Made by a program: the position numbers and the translations under genes
Notes under the pieces: generated by a model
Told to the model about the DNA's origin: nothing
The model's input: the letters and a program-made list of their open reading frames with translations, nothing else
Database searches by the model: none
Source: Thermodesulfovibrio sp.
Lineage (GTDB): Bacteria > Nitrospirota > Thermodesulfovibrionia > Thermodesulfovibrionales > UBA6898
Direction of reading: 5' to 3'
Assembly (NCBI GenBank): GCA_013824615.1
Contig: PNOC01000038.1
Location: 1 to 35,791, forward strand
DNA: 35,791 nt
Part shown: in pieces, positions 15,380 through 25,200 of the stretch
How the letters are laid out: each line of letters starts with the position of its first letter
Numbering within the stretch: position 1 is the first letter of the stretch

Positions 15380-16084
15380 ATGGACATCGCACCTGCCACC
15401 GGGGACAGACTCAGGGACAATCTCTGCAGGAATTTCTGCAGTTTTTATAAATTCGAAAAAAAAGAAGAAGTCACCTGTCTCGGGTATCAGGCAGCAGCGT
15501 GGCTCCTGGGCAGGAACCGGCAGATAGATTTAGTCCGCAGGGAGGCGCTTCCTGCTCCTGCACTGGAGGCGGTTCTCGAAACGCAGCTCTGCCCGGCATG
15601 TCCTTTTTTCGTGAAAGACTGCGATTATGCAGAAAAAAGAATTGAGGCACTGCCCTGCGGAGGCTTTTTGTTATTAAAGCAGCTGTTCGGCCAGGGAACG
15701 GTATCTATTGACGATATAAGAAATTTTAAACTAAACTTGAGGGCAACTATGAAAGTGTATGACCTGGCCGAACTGGCGCGCGAAAAAGGTGAATGTATAC
15801 TGGGAACAGAGGAACTGCAGACTCACGCCTGTTACATGGGTTTCGGCATTCTCACCCCTGGTGAGAAGAACAGGGAGATTAAGCCCGGAAGCGGACATGA
15901 AGAGATATGCTGTGTGGTAAGCGGCACCGTCACTTTGGGCTCAGGGGAGAACTCTTTTTTTGTTGGACCTGGACAGGCCTTTTATCTGAAGGGCGAGCAG
16001 GCCTGGCTCATGAGCAACGAAGGGCCGGGAGAAGCGGTCTATGTTCTTGCCGGCGGCCATAGCGATCACCAGGCAGATCACTGA
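15380..16084 (+). CDS. Cys-rich metal-binding domain fused to a cupin
   Basis: A 234-residue protein of two parts. Residues 1-115 hold a Cys pattern (Cys16, Cys20, Cys33, then CPACPFFVKDCDYA, then LPCGGF) that looks like a metal or iron-sulfur site; I know similar unnamed Cys-rich proteins from anaerobic bacteria but no defined function. Residues from about 127 (MKVYDLAELAREKGECILGT) to the end form a single cupin domain, with GSGHEEICCVVSGTVTLG and FVGPGQAFYLKGEQAWLMSN as the two cupin motifs. It is divergent from the maturase and shares its promoter region, so a role in that peptide system (regulation, metal supply or a second modification) is possible. An internal ATG at the cupin start could allow a shorter form, but a weak ribosome site makes that unlikely. 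Confidence 0.6.
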   Translation: MDIAPATGDRLRDNLCRNFCSFYKFEKKEEVTCLGYQAAAWLLGRNRQIDLVRREALPAPALEAVLETQLCPACPFFVKDCDYAEKRIEALPCGGFLLLKQLFGQGTVSIDDIRNFKLNLRATMKVYDLAELAREKGECILGTEELQTHACYMGFGILTPGEKNREIKPGSGHEEICCVVSGTVTLGSGENSFFVGPGQAFYLKGEQAWLMSNEGPGEAVYVLAGGHSDHQADH

Positions 16085-16137
16085 GTTTCTTGTGCCGCAA
16101 TATGGAATGACAGAAATTGAAAAAAAAGGAGATAGAC

Positions 16138-16605
16138 ATGGAAAAATATTCAGTAAGGGAAGTAGTTGAGCAGGCCGTGCGAACAGAAAAACTCGGCTTT
16201 GAGTTTTATACCTCGATGATGCAGCGGTTTATCGACAATCAACCGCTGCAGGAGTTCTTCGGCAGTCTGGCGGAGCAGGAAAAGGAACACGAACGGATAT
16301 TTCTGGCCCTTGAAGGGTCCATACAGGATGACGGGGCCACTGACTGGGAAGAGGTTTCCCTGTATCTGAGGGCCATAGTGGAATCAGAGTTTTTTCTCGG
16401 GAAAAATAAGTCTCTGCCTGCCCTGGAGCAGGTCAAAACCGTGCGCGACGCGGTGAAGTTTGCGATTGGCTTCGAGAAAGAGACCTTGCTCTACTTCTAT
16501 GCCGTAAAGGACACCGTGAAGGAAAAAGCCATCGTCGAGAAGATCATAGCAGAAGAAAGAAGCCATATTATTGCTCTTGGAAAATTCGAACTGGGTCTGG
16601 CATAA
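16138..16605 (+). CDS. rubrerythrin-like ferritin-fold di-iron protein
   Basis: A 155-residue four-helix protein with the carboxylate pattern of the ferritin-like di-iron family. Visible candidate ligands are in AVRTEKLGFEFY (helix 1), EQEKEHERIF (helix 2), FEKETLLYFYAV (helix 3) and IIAEERSHIIAL (helix 4). It lacks the C-terminal rubredoxin domain of full rubrerythrin. Members protect anaerobes against peroxide or oxygen, or handle iron. The ATG at 16138 has AAAGGAG seven bases before it and is preferred over the ATG at 16117. It sits 53 bases after the cupin gene and 15 bases before korA, so it is probably part of the same operon and may protect the oxygen-labile oxidoreductase. Confidence 0.85.
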   Translation: MEKYSVREVVEQAVRTEKLGFEFYTSMMQRFIDNQPLQEFFGSLAEQEKEHERIFLALEGSIQDDGATDWEEVSLYLRAIVESEFFLGKNKSLPALEQVKTVRDAVKFAIGFEKETLLYFYAVKDTVKEKAIVEKIIAEERSHIIALGKFELGLA

Positions 16606-16620
16606 CCGCGGAGCACGCTC

Positions 16621-18381
16621 TTGGACTACACGATCAGGATAGGGGGGGAGGCAGGCCAGGGAGTCCAGACGGTTGGTGACACCCTGTCAAAGGTCTTCGC
16701 TCGGGCCGGGTATCATGTCTTCACCCATCAGGACTATGAATCCCGCGTCAGGGGAGGGCATAACTTCTACCAGATACGTCTGGCGGACCAGCCAATCTCG
16801 GCCTCGCTTGACAGCGTCGATATCCTTGTCGCCTTTGATTCTGCGAGCATCCTTCTGCACGGGGGGGAGATCTCTGGCTCCGGACTGATAATTTACGACT
16901 CTGCCGCACTAACGCAGTCCCTTGAAAAGCCGGACGTTCTCCCGCACTTATTTGATGTCCCGTTTTCGAAACTGGCAACAGAACAGGCCGGCAACAAGAT
17001 CATGGCAAACTCGGTGGCGGTCGGGGCGGTCATGGGGATGCTCGGCCGGAAGTCCGGCACGCAGTCGGCAGCGCTTCTGGATATTGCATCCGGAATCATC
17101 CGTGAGGCCTTCTTGCCAAAGGGAGAGGATGTGGCAGCAGCAAATGTTAAGGCAGTCATGGCCGGTCACCTCTTTGCGATGAACCAATGCGAGAACTGTG
17201 CGTTCTCTCTTGCCCCGAATGCACCGGGAAAGATGCTCATCTCCGGAGTCGAGGCTATCGCCATCGGAGCACTCGCCTCGGGCTGCAGATTTTACGCGGC
17301 CTATCCCATGACCCCTTCAACCGGTATCATGAATTATCTTGCTGCCAGGGAGAGTGAACACCATGTCGTCGTTGAACAGGCTGAGGACGAAATCGCTGCC
17401 ATCAACATGGCTCTCGGGGCATCCTTTGCCGGTGTGAGGGCAATGACCGGCACCTCAGGCGGCGGGTTTGCCCTCATGGTCGAGGGGCTGTCTCTGGCCG
17501 GGATGACCGAGACGCCTGTTGTCATTGCGCTTGGACAGAGACCGGGTCCCGCCACCGGTCTGCCGACGAGAACAGAACAGGGAGATCTCCAGTTTGCCCT
17601 GTATTCTGCCCACGGTGAATTCCCGAGGCTTGTCTTTGCTCCGGGCACGCCGGAACAGGCTTTCCATCTGACGAACAAGGCCTTTGATCTTGCAGAGAAG
17701 TACCAGATACCGGCGATCATCATCTTTGACCAGTATCTCGCCGACACCTGCTGGACCTATGACCTCCTTGATATGAAAAGGTATGTACATACCGACTACC
17801 GGCTCCGGGGGGAAACCTTCAGCAGCCTGCAGGACTACAGAAGACATGCATTGACTGAAAGCGGGATATCGCCTCTGGGGATACCCGGTGAGGGCAGACA
17901 CCTGGTCGTCACCGACAGTGATGAGCATGATGAGGAAGGCCATATCATCGAGGATGCTGCGCTCAGAATAAAAATGGTCGATAAAAGACTTTTCAAAAAG
18001 ATGCCGCAACTGCAGCAGGAGATTGCGCCACCGGTCCTTTTTGGCCCTTCTGATGCAGAGATTGTGATCGCCGGCTGGGGCTCGACCTTGGGAATTATGC
18101 AGGAAGCCGTTGCCTCGTTTTCCGCAGAGACAAAAATAGCCGTGCTGCATTTCAGCGAACTGTATCCCTTCCCCTTCACAGAGAAATTTGACTACCTGTC
18201 ACTCCTGAAAAATGCGAAGCAGACGATCTGCGTAGAGCAGAATGCAACCGGTCAGTTCGCCCGTCTGCTCAGGGCCGAGACAGGATATGCGTTTACCGAC
18301 AACATCAACCGGTATGACGGTCGGCCGTTCACCAGGGAATCCCTGACAGGAGAGATTCGTGCCAAAATTGGAAGATTATAA
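16621..18381 (+). CDS. korA: 2-oxoacid:ferredoxin oxidoreductase, fused gamma-alpha subunit
   Basis: A 586-residue protein of the KorA type, where the gamma domain comes first (IGGEAGQGVQTVGDTLSKVF, then YESRVRGGHNFYQIRLAD) and the alpha domain follows from about residue 200 (ISGVEAIAIGALASGCRFYA, AYPMTPSTGIMNYLA, VVEQAEDEIAAINMALGASF, RAMTGTSGGGFALM). With KorB it would oxidise a 2-oxoacid, probably 2-oxoglutarate or pyruvate, to the acyl-CoA and reduce ferredoxin, or run in reverse in carbon fixation. The start is TTG at 16621 with GGAG seven bases upstream. The end overlaps korB by 23 bases. The substrate cannot be decided from sequence reading, and no ferredoxin-like delta subunit is encoded next to it. 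Confidence 0.92.
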   Translation: MDYTIRIGGEAGQGVQTVGDTLSKVFARAGYHVFTHQDYESRVRGGHNFYQIRLADQPISASLDSVDILVAFDSASILLHGGEISGSGLIIYDSAALTQSLEKPDVLPHLFDVPFSKLATEQAGNKIMANSVAVGAVMGMLGRKSGTQSAALLDIASGIIREAFLPKGEDVAAANVKAVMAGHLFAMNQCENCAFSLAPNAPGKMLISGVEAIAIGALASGCRFYAAYPMTPSTGIMNYLAARESEHHVVVEQAEDEIAAINMALGASFAGVRAMTGTSGGGFALMVEGLSLAGMTETPVVIALGQRPGPATGLPTRTEQGDLQFALYSAHGEFPRLVFAPGTPEQAFHLTNKAFDLAEKYQIPAIIIFDQYLADTCWTYDLLDMKRYVHTDYRLRGETFSSLQDYRRHALTESGISPLGIPGEGRHLVVTDSDEHDEEGHIIEDAALRIKMVDKRLFKKMPQLQQEIAPPVLFGPSDAEIVIAGWGSTLGIMQEAVASFSAETKIAVLHFSELYPFPFTEKFDYLSLLKNAKQTICVEQNATGQFARLLRAETGYAFTDNINRYDGRPFTRESLTGEIRAKIGRL

Positions 18382-19210
18382 AGGGCAGACACCGGCCTGG
18401 TGCCCGGGCTGCGGCAACTTCAGCATCCTGAAGTCCTTCAAGGAGGCCGTGCTCGAGCTCGGACTTGAACCCCATCAATTTACGATCGTATCAGGCATCG
18501 GACAGGCGGCCAAGTTTCCGCACTATCTGAGATGCCACACCTTCAACGGCCTGCACGGCAGGTCTCTTCCCGTGGCAACAGGCATACGACTCGCGAACCA
18601 TACCATGCCGGTCATTGCGGTCGCCGGCGACGGGGATTGCTATGGCGAAGGAGGCAACCATATCATGCATGCCATGAGACGGAACATCGGGGTGAAGCTT
18701 TTTGTACACGACAACCAGATTTACGGCCTCACCAAGGGGCAGGCCTCGCCGACCAGCATGGAGGGGATGAAGACAAAAACACAGCCCTTCGGTGTCTTTT
18801 CAGAACAGCTCAACCCGATGGTACTGGGCGTCGCGATGGATTGCAGTTTTGTGGCCCGGGGCTTTGCCGGTGAGCCTGACCACCTGAAGGAGCTGATCAA
18901 ACGGGCACTGGCACATAAAGGATTTTCGCTGGTCGACATCCTTCAGCCCTGTGTCACCTTCAATAAACTCAACACCTACGAATGGTACCAGAAGCGCGTC
19001 TATCATCTGGAGCCCGAATACACGCCATTTGACCGGGTCACGGCCTTCACGCGCGCCCTGGAATGGGGCGACCGCATCCCCCTCGGCGTAATATACCAGC
19101 ATGACCGTCCGCTCTATGAAGATCAGATCCCGGTCCTCAGGGATATGCCGCTGATAAAAAGACCGTTCACCCTTTCATCTCTGGAAGCATCACTCAAAGA
19201 ATTTTACTGA
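18359..19210 (+). CDS. korB: 2-oxoacid:ferredoxin oxidoreductase, beta (TPP-binding) subunit
   Basis: A 283-residue subunit that carries thiamine diphosphate and one [4Fe-4S] cluster. The TPP motif is AGDGDCYGEGGNH (residues 89-101) with HDNQIYGLTKGQASPTS after it. Cluster ligands include Cys15 and Cys18 (TPAWCPGCGNF), and a C-terminal Cys in ILQPCVTFN. The usual GIGC motif is GIGQ here, and a Cys lies nearby at residue 59 (YLRCHTFNG), which may take its place. The start is GTG at 18359, 23 bases before the end of korA, with AGGAGA just upstream. The complex is cytosolic and oxygen-sensitive. The gene ends 42 bases before the convergent FG-GAP gene. Confidence 0.92.
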   Translation: MPKLEDYKGQTPAWCPGCGNFSILKSFKEAVLELGLEPHQFTIVSGIGQAAKFPHYLRCHTFNGLHGRSLPVATGIRLANHTMPVIAVAGDGDCYGEGGNHIMHAMRRNIGVKLFVHDNQIYGLTKGQASPTSMEGMKTKTQPFGVFSEQLNPMVLGVAMDCSFVARGFAGEPDHLKELIKRALAHKGFSLVDILQPCVTFNKLNTYEWYQKRVYHLEPEYTPFDRVTAFTRALEWGDRIPLGVIYQHDRPLYEDQIPVLRDMPLIKRPFTLSSLEASLKEFY

Positions 19211-19252
19211 GTTCGTCGTCCCGGCCCGACCACCTGCAGAGACAGATCGTGG

Positions 19253-22200
19253 CTACTGTATCGAGACACGCTCCACAATGACCGAACCGTCACTGATCGT
19301 AAGCACCCCGGTTAAACCCGTATTCAGCAACGCATTGGTGCTGTAAATGCAGTCCCATCCTCCCCTGAGGATGATATCCTTGCCGAGGTTGAAGTCCGGA
19401 CTTTCGGTCATGTCGATTCCGAGCACATCGACGAATTCTCCGGGCCCTGCGTTGTCATATGCGTCCTGGATCAGGACATAGGGAGTAAACGTTCCGTTTC
19501 CTGCGCGGGCCTTGTTCTGGCAGTCAACCACGGTCACATAATTTCCTCTGGTGCTGCTGTACACATTGCCGTCTCCCCATGACACCAGGGAGACAGAGTA
19601 GAGTCCCGGTTCACGGTATACATGTATCGGGTTTTCGAGCGTATCCGACCAGCCGTCTCCATAGATCCATAGCCAGGCCGAGGAGGAGACAGAAGACTGG
19701 TCCGTAAAACTCACCACAAGGGGCGCCCCCCCGGAGAGAGGCGTTGCCGTAAAATCGGCCAGCAGATTAAATTGTGCCTGCACAACCCTGGGGCCCTCCA
19801 TCAAAACCTGGCAGGGATTCACGTTCCCGCTGCAGTTGCCGGTCCAGCCGCCGAAGTCCGAACCCGGGTTCAGCACCGCAGTCAGTTCCACGGAAGTCCC
19901 GTCATCATAGATCGCTGAACAGCCGGCACCGCAGGTTATTCCGGCCGGACTGCTGGTGACCATACCGCCGCCGTTGCCGAGCCGGGATACATCGAGAGCC
20001 CATTGTGACAAGGTGGCGCTTCCGCTCAGAGAAGACGAAAGGGGTGAACTGCTGCTGACTATATCCAGCGTCGCTGACTTCGGCCCGATCGTCGTGGGAT
20101 AGAATCGTACCGTAACGGTACAGGAACCTCCCGGTACGATGACCGACGCCGAGCACGTATCGGGCGCCAGGGAGAACATGGCGCTGTCGGCCCCGCCGAT
20201 GCTCACCGTATCGATCGTAAGATTATCCGCGCCGCTGTTATAGACCGTGACCGTCAATAAGCTTTCCGTATGCGTGCCGATCGTGCCGAATTCGCTCAAC
20301 GAAGGGCTCGCATTGATCGCAACGTTCGCGAAGGTCTGGAAATTCCACGTGTATGGTTGGGCAAGGTTGTTGCCGGCGGCATCCGTTATCCCTGTCCCCA
20401 CGGTGGCAGAATAAAGGGTCGCATGCGAAAGAGGCGAGGACGGGGTAAAGACAACACTGTTGTTTACGCCGTCATAACTTACCGCTCCGGCAACGGGATT
20501 TCCTCCGGCAGTAACCTCAAAGGTACCGCCTGTCACCGTTATGGGATCGAGTGGTTTATTGAAGAAGGCCTTGACCAGGGGATAATATGAGGCAGGCCCG
20601 AATTGCTGGACAGATACCGCAATATTGGTGCTGTCAGCAGGCGTCACCGAGGTTACCTGCGGCGGTGTCGTGTCAGCCGGTGATGGACTGATAACGATCG
20701 TCACGGTCGCAGGGTCGCTGACGGTCGTGCCGTTGTCCGCCGTGACCGTAAATGAATCGGCACCCGACAGCTCCAGATCACTCGTATACGTAAGATTCGG
20801 CGGAGTACCGGTGAGGGACCCCTTCGACGGCTGACTCGCTATGCTGAAGCTGAGAGGCTGGCCTCCCGGATCGCTGCCGGTGAGGATAATTCCGACCGGC
20901 AGACCGGAGATGGCCGCAACGGTTTGAGGAGCGGCACTCACAGGCTTGACCACAGAGAGGACTGCATTCGTCGGGGTGATTTCAGGAACGCTCGGAAAGT
21001 GAACTTTCGCTGTTCCGATTATCTCAGCCCCGATAGATGCGCCGGACTTGACCACCGCGGTAAATGAAACCGTGCCCCCCTGTCCTGCAGTCAGATCCCC
21101 GGTCTCCCAGAAAATCGTCCGCGTACCGGGGTGATAGATTCCCCCGTTTTGGATCAAAAGAGAGGTTTCATCCAGATAGGGGCTGACTGCACCCGTGACA
21201 AAGACTCCATAGGCAGTGCCGACACCCTCGTTCTGATATTCGATCGTGTACGTCAATGTCTGCCCCCTTGTTACGTCTCCTGAAGGGCCATGCAACAAAT
21301 TGGGGTCATGGGCCGTCACGACCTCTCCGGTATCGCAGGACTCGCCGTTCTGGGGCTGGCAGCAGCTGCACTGTCCGTTCCTGCAGACCTGCCCGTGAGC
21401 ACAAAGGGCACAGAAGGTTTTCTCTGTGCCGTAGGCCCATATCCCGCCAGCCGTACATCTGTTCGTGTAGATCACCACATCCTGCCCCAGTATGTTCTGC
21501 TCAAACCAGCTCCCCTTCGTGCAGTAGGTGTGATCCTGTGTGCACCGGTAGCAGTTTGCACCCGGGACCTGATCAGCGCAACGTCTGCAATCCTCGTTGC
21601 ACTGGACAATATCAATGGCCTCACCGACAAACGGAAGATCCTCTATAAGGCCGAGACAGTCGGTGCAGTCGCTGGGGTTCTGGTCGCTGCAGCCGCTGCA
21701 TTTGCTCCCGCCTATCACCTTACTGACAATATCACCACCATACTTGGACAACAGCCAGATGGGGATCTTTGGCAGAATGCAGCCCCACATACATTCGCCG
21801 TATGAGGGGCTGTGGATCTTCGCCCAGTCCCCCTGAATCTCGGTAGAAAACGAGTTGAAATTGAAGGCAACAGCACCATCGATTCCTCCCACGGCATACT
21901 TGTCCGCCTCGACATACTCCAGGAAGCTTCCCGTTGCATTAACGAGAACAGCGGCCACCTGTTTTGTCGAAGGGTTTATCATCAAAATGCGCTGTTCCTC
22001 TGAACTGTCGCTCAGAACATGAAACGTCCCGACACCATAGTCCCGGTATCCCTGGGCCAGGGCCTGATCATACAGTGCCTGGACAGCAGGTGCCCCGCCC
22101 AGGAGTGCGGCAATATCACCTGCATTCAGGGAACCCCTGGACGTAACCGTCCTGGGCGAGTAAGTGAGATATTCGGTTATGTCCTTGGGAGAGACCAGAG

Positions 22201-25200
22201 GGCCGCTCCAACCGATCCAGGCACTCAGGTGAAAGGGAGTATGGCCTGCAATGCCCCAGGGTACTTCGACCGTAGCAGTTAGATCCCCGCTGTAACCTGC
22301 CGGGACTGTGCCGAGCCTCCAGAACATCTGGTTATGCTTCTTGTGATAGATGCCGTCCTTGGAGGACTTGATCTTAAACGGAGGCAGGTCGAGGACTATG
22401 ACCACATTGTCCAGGGCTACGCCGGCAATGTTGGCGTAGCGGATGACATAATCGATCCTGTCACCAACCATCACCTGCTTCGGGCTGTAGAGCTTTATCC
22501 ATTCGGCATTTATCGTGGTTGATACGGAAGATCCGTTGTTGACGAAGTTCGACTCAACAGAGGTGCTGTGCCCGTCAACCGCGATCCAGAGCGGCATGCC
22601 GGCAACGAGGGGAACAGCGACAACGGTGATAGTAGTGCTGGCGCCATTGGCCAGATCACCAACACTGCATGATGCTGTATTAGTCCCAATGCAACTGCCC
22701 TGTCCAGAGATGATGGAGGTGATCATCCCGTTCAGGGGAACGGTCAGGTTCACCACGATCCCCGTTGAAGTGTCGGGCCCATCGTTTGTGACCGTGACGG
22801 TGAAGGTGACCGGCTGCCCGACATCGGTCGAGGAGGGATTCGCGGAAGTCGCGATCCTGAGGTCGGACCTTGGTCCGGAATTATTGATGAGAGGCGTGAT
22901 CGAGTATCTGCTCCCGGAGTTCTGGCCTGCCAGGATATCGGTCTTCCCGTCGCCGTTGAGGTCAGCGGTATCGAGTGCAAAGTTCGAAACATTGCCTGTG
23001 GCCAACCGCACGGCAGGGCCAAAGGTGCCGTCTCCCTTGCCGGCAAAGACGACGACGGACTGCCCTGTTACCGCAGCCATGTCGAGATTGCCGTCACCGT
23101 CGAAATCAACAAGCCGTATTTCGGCAGGATACGGCCCTGCGCCGTAAAACACCGGTACTGCAAACGTGCCGTCGCCGTTCCCGAGAAAGACATAGGCTCC
23201 ACCGCCTCCGAAACCGACGAGGTCAAGGTTCAGATCACCGTCGAGATCTGCCGAATGGAAGTCGTTCATCTCGGGCAGGTCATAACTTGCCGACGTCGGG
23301 GCAGCGAAGGTCCCGTCACCGTTTCCGCTAAAAAAAAGCAGCCGGTCGGGCGACCCGCCAGCCCTGGCATGCGCAATGATATCACTGTTCCCGTCATCGT
23401 CAAAATCACCGGTACCAAGGGCATACCCGGGATATCCGGGAAGAGGATCAAGAATTAGCGGAGTAAATCCCGCGGCACGGGCAAACGTCCGGGGAGAAGC
23501 AGTATTGTACAGAAACACTTCGATTCTTCCGTTATCACCTCCGGGATTGTCAGCCCAGATGGCGATATCCGGTGAACTGTCATTATTGAAATCCGCAACA
23601 GATATGTTTCTCCCTGCCCAGCTATCAGTATTGGCAAAGAGCGTGTACGAAGGGAACGTTCCGTCCCCGCTTCCAAAGGCAACGATATTTCTCGGTGCAG
23701 GTCCGCCCTGGACACCTCCTGTTGCAAGCCAGGCAACGTCGGGGTTGTTGTCCCCGTCAAAATCAGCGGCCTTCAGCGAATTGTAGAACTCGCCCGGTCC
23801 GGAAATGTGGCCAAGACCAACTGTCGAACCGGCAAAGGTCCCGTCCCCGTTGCCCCTCATGAAGTCCAGCGCATCGGTAATAAGGACAGCATCCGCCTTG
23901 CCGTCATTATCGAAATCTCCAGCTGCCAGGCTCTTCGTTGTGGTTGATAACCCTCTTGCAAGCTGAAAAAGACTAGGGGACCGAAACCGTCCCTGCGTGT
24001 CCCCGGGCAGGTACGAGAGGCTGCCGTTACGGGCGTTGTTGGAGGATTCGCCCACTACCATGTCCGGATTGCCGTCGGCGTCAAAATCCGCGAATATTAC
24101 GCTCGTGGGGTTTCCTCCGTCCACATTGACGCTGTTGTTTCCCGTCGTGGCTGCTGCAGCAGTATATACAAAGGGAGTGAAGGTCCCGTCGCCGTTGCCG
24201 AGGCCGACGAGGACCTCGTTCGAGCCGTTGCCAACAGGGACAATTATGTCAGGGTTCCCGTCGCTGTTGACATCCACGATCTCCTTCTGACTGTAACTCG
24301 ACGAGAGCCAATCGATCATGGGTGTGAAGTTGACGTCCGGAATCGGATCGAATGTCCCGTCACCCTTCCCTGGCACAAAGGCAAGACAGTTGGTGGAGCA
24401 GCCCGGTCCGCTATAGCCGTTGATTACGATGTCGCTGCTGCCGTCCTTGTTGAAGTCGCCGATGGAAAGGCCTATTACCTGCATTCTGGCTGGATACTGC
24501 GCAGAGGAAAAAACACCAAGTCCGTTGTTGCTGAACACCGTAAGATTATTGTCGTTATAGCTCCCCGCCACGATATCGGGGTTGCCGTCGTTGTTGAGGT
24601 CGGTAATAGCAAGGTCCTGGGGATTTGTGCCCGTGACATAATAGACAGGGGCGGCGAATGTCCCGTCACCGTTTCCAAGCAGCACCGCAATCCTGCTTTC
24701 GCTTATGTTGAGGGTGACGATATCGGGGATTGAGTCGTTATTGAGGTCACCCTCCTGCAGCTTGTACGGAGCGCCGTTCCCCGCCGTCGTGAGTGAGATC
24801 GGGACAAAAGTACTGAAGGTCCCGTCCCCCCTGCCCTTGAAAAAGAGGACATTGTTGCTCCCGTGAAAATCCGAGGATGCAACCGCCAGGTCGGGTACAC
24901 CGTCCATGTCGAAGTCCCTGGCAATGGTTCCCATACCAAAGGTGTTGTAGGCACCGGTAGGCAGGGTTATTTTTATCGGGGCCTTGAACTGGCTATTGCC
25001 CTCGCCGAGGAGCACGCCGATATATCCGACACTGCTTGCCGAATACGTGACAGCGATATCGGGCTTGCCGTCATTGTTGAAGTCGGCCTTTGCCAGACCG
25101 CCGACCGAGCCGTCGTTCGTAAAGGTCAGCGGCAACGTTCGGGGCTGCTCAAATGAGACCGCCCCATAGACCTCGCCGCAAAATAGAAGGCCAACAGCAA

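Noticed and set aside
19253-19300. Truncation of the FG-GAP protein because it lacks a C-terminal anchor
   Set aside because: The final part (GVLTISDGSVIVERVSIQ) looks like a natural ending seen in similar secreted proteins, and no continuing reading frame follows the stop.
21290-21820. CxxC pairs in the FG-GAP protein as possible haem c sites
   Set aside because: None is followed by His, so no CxxCH motif exists.
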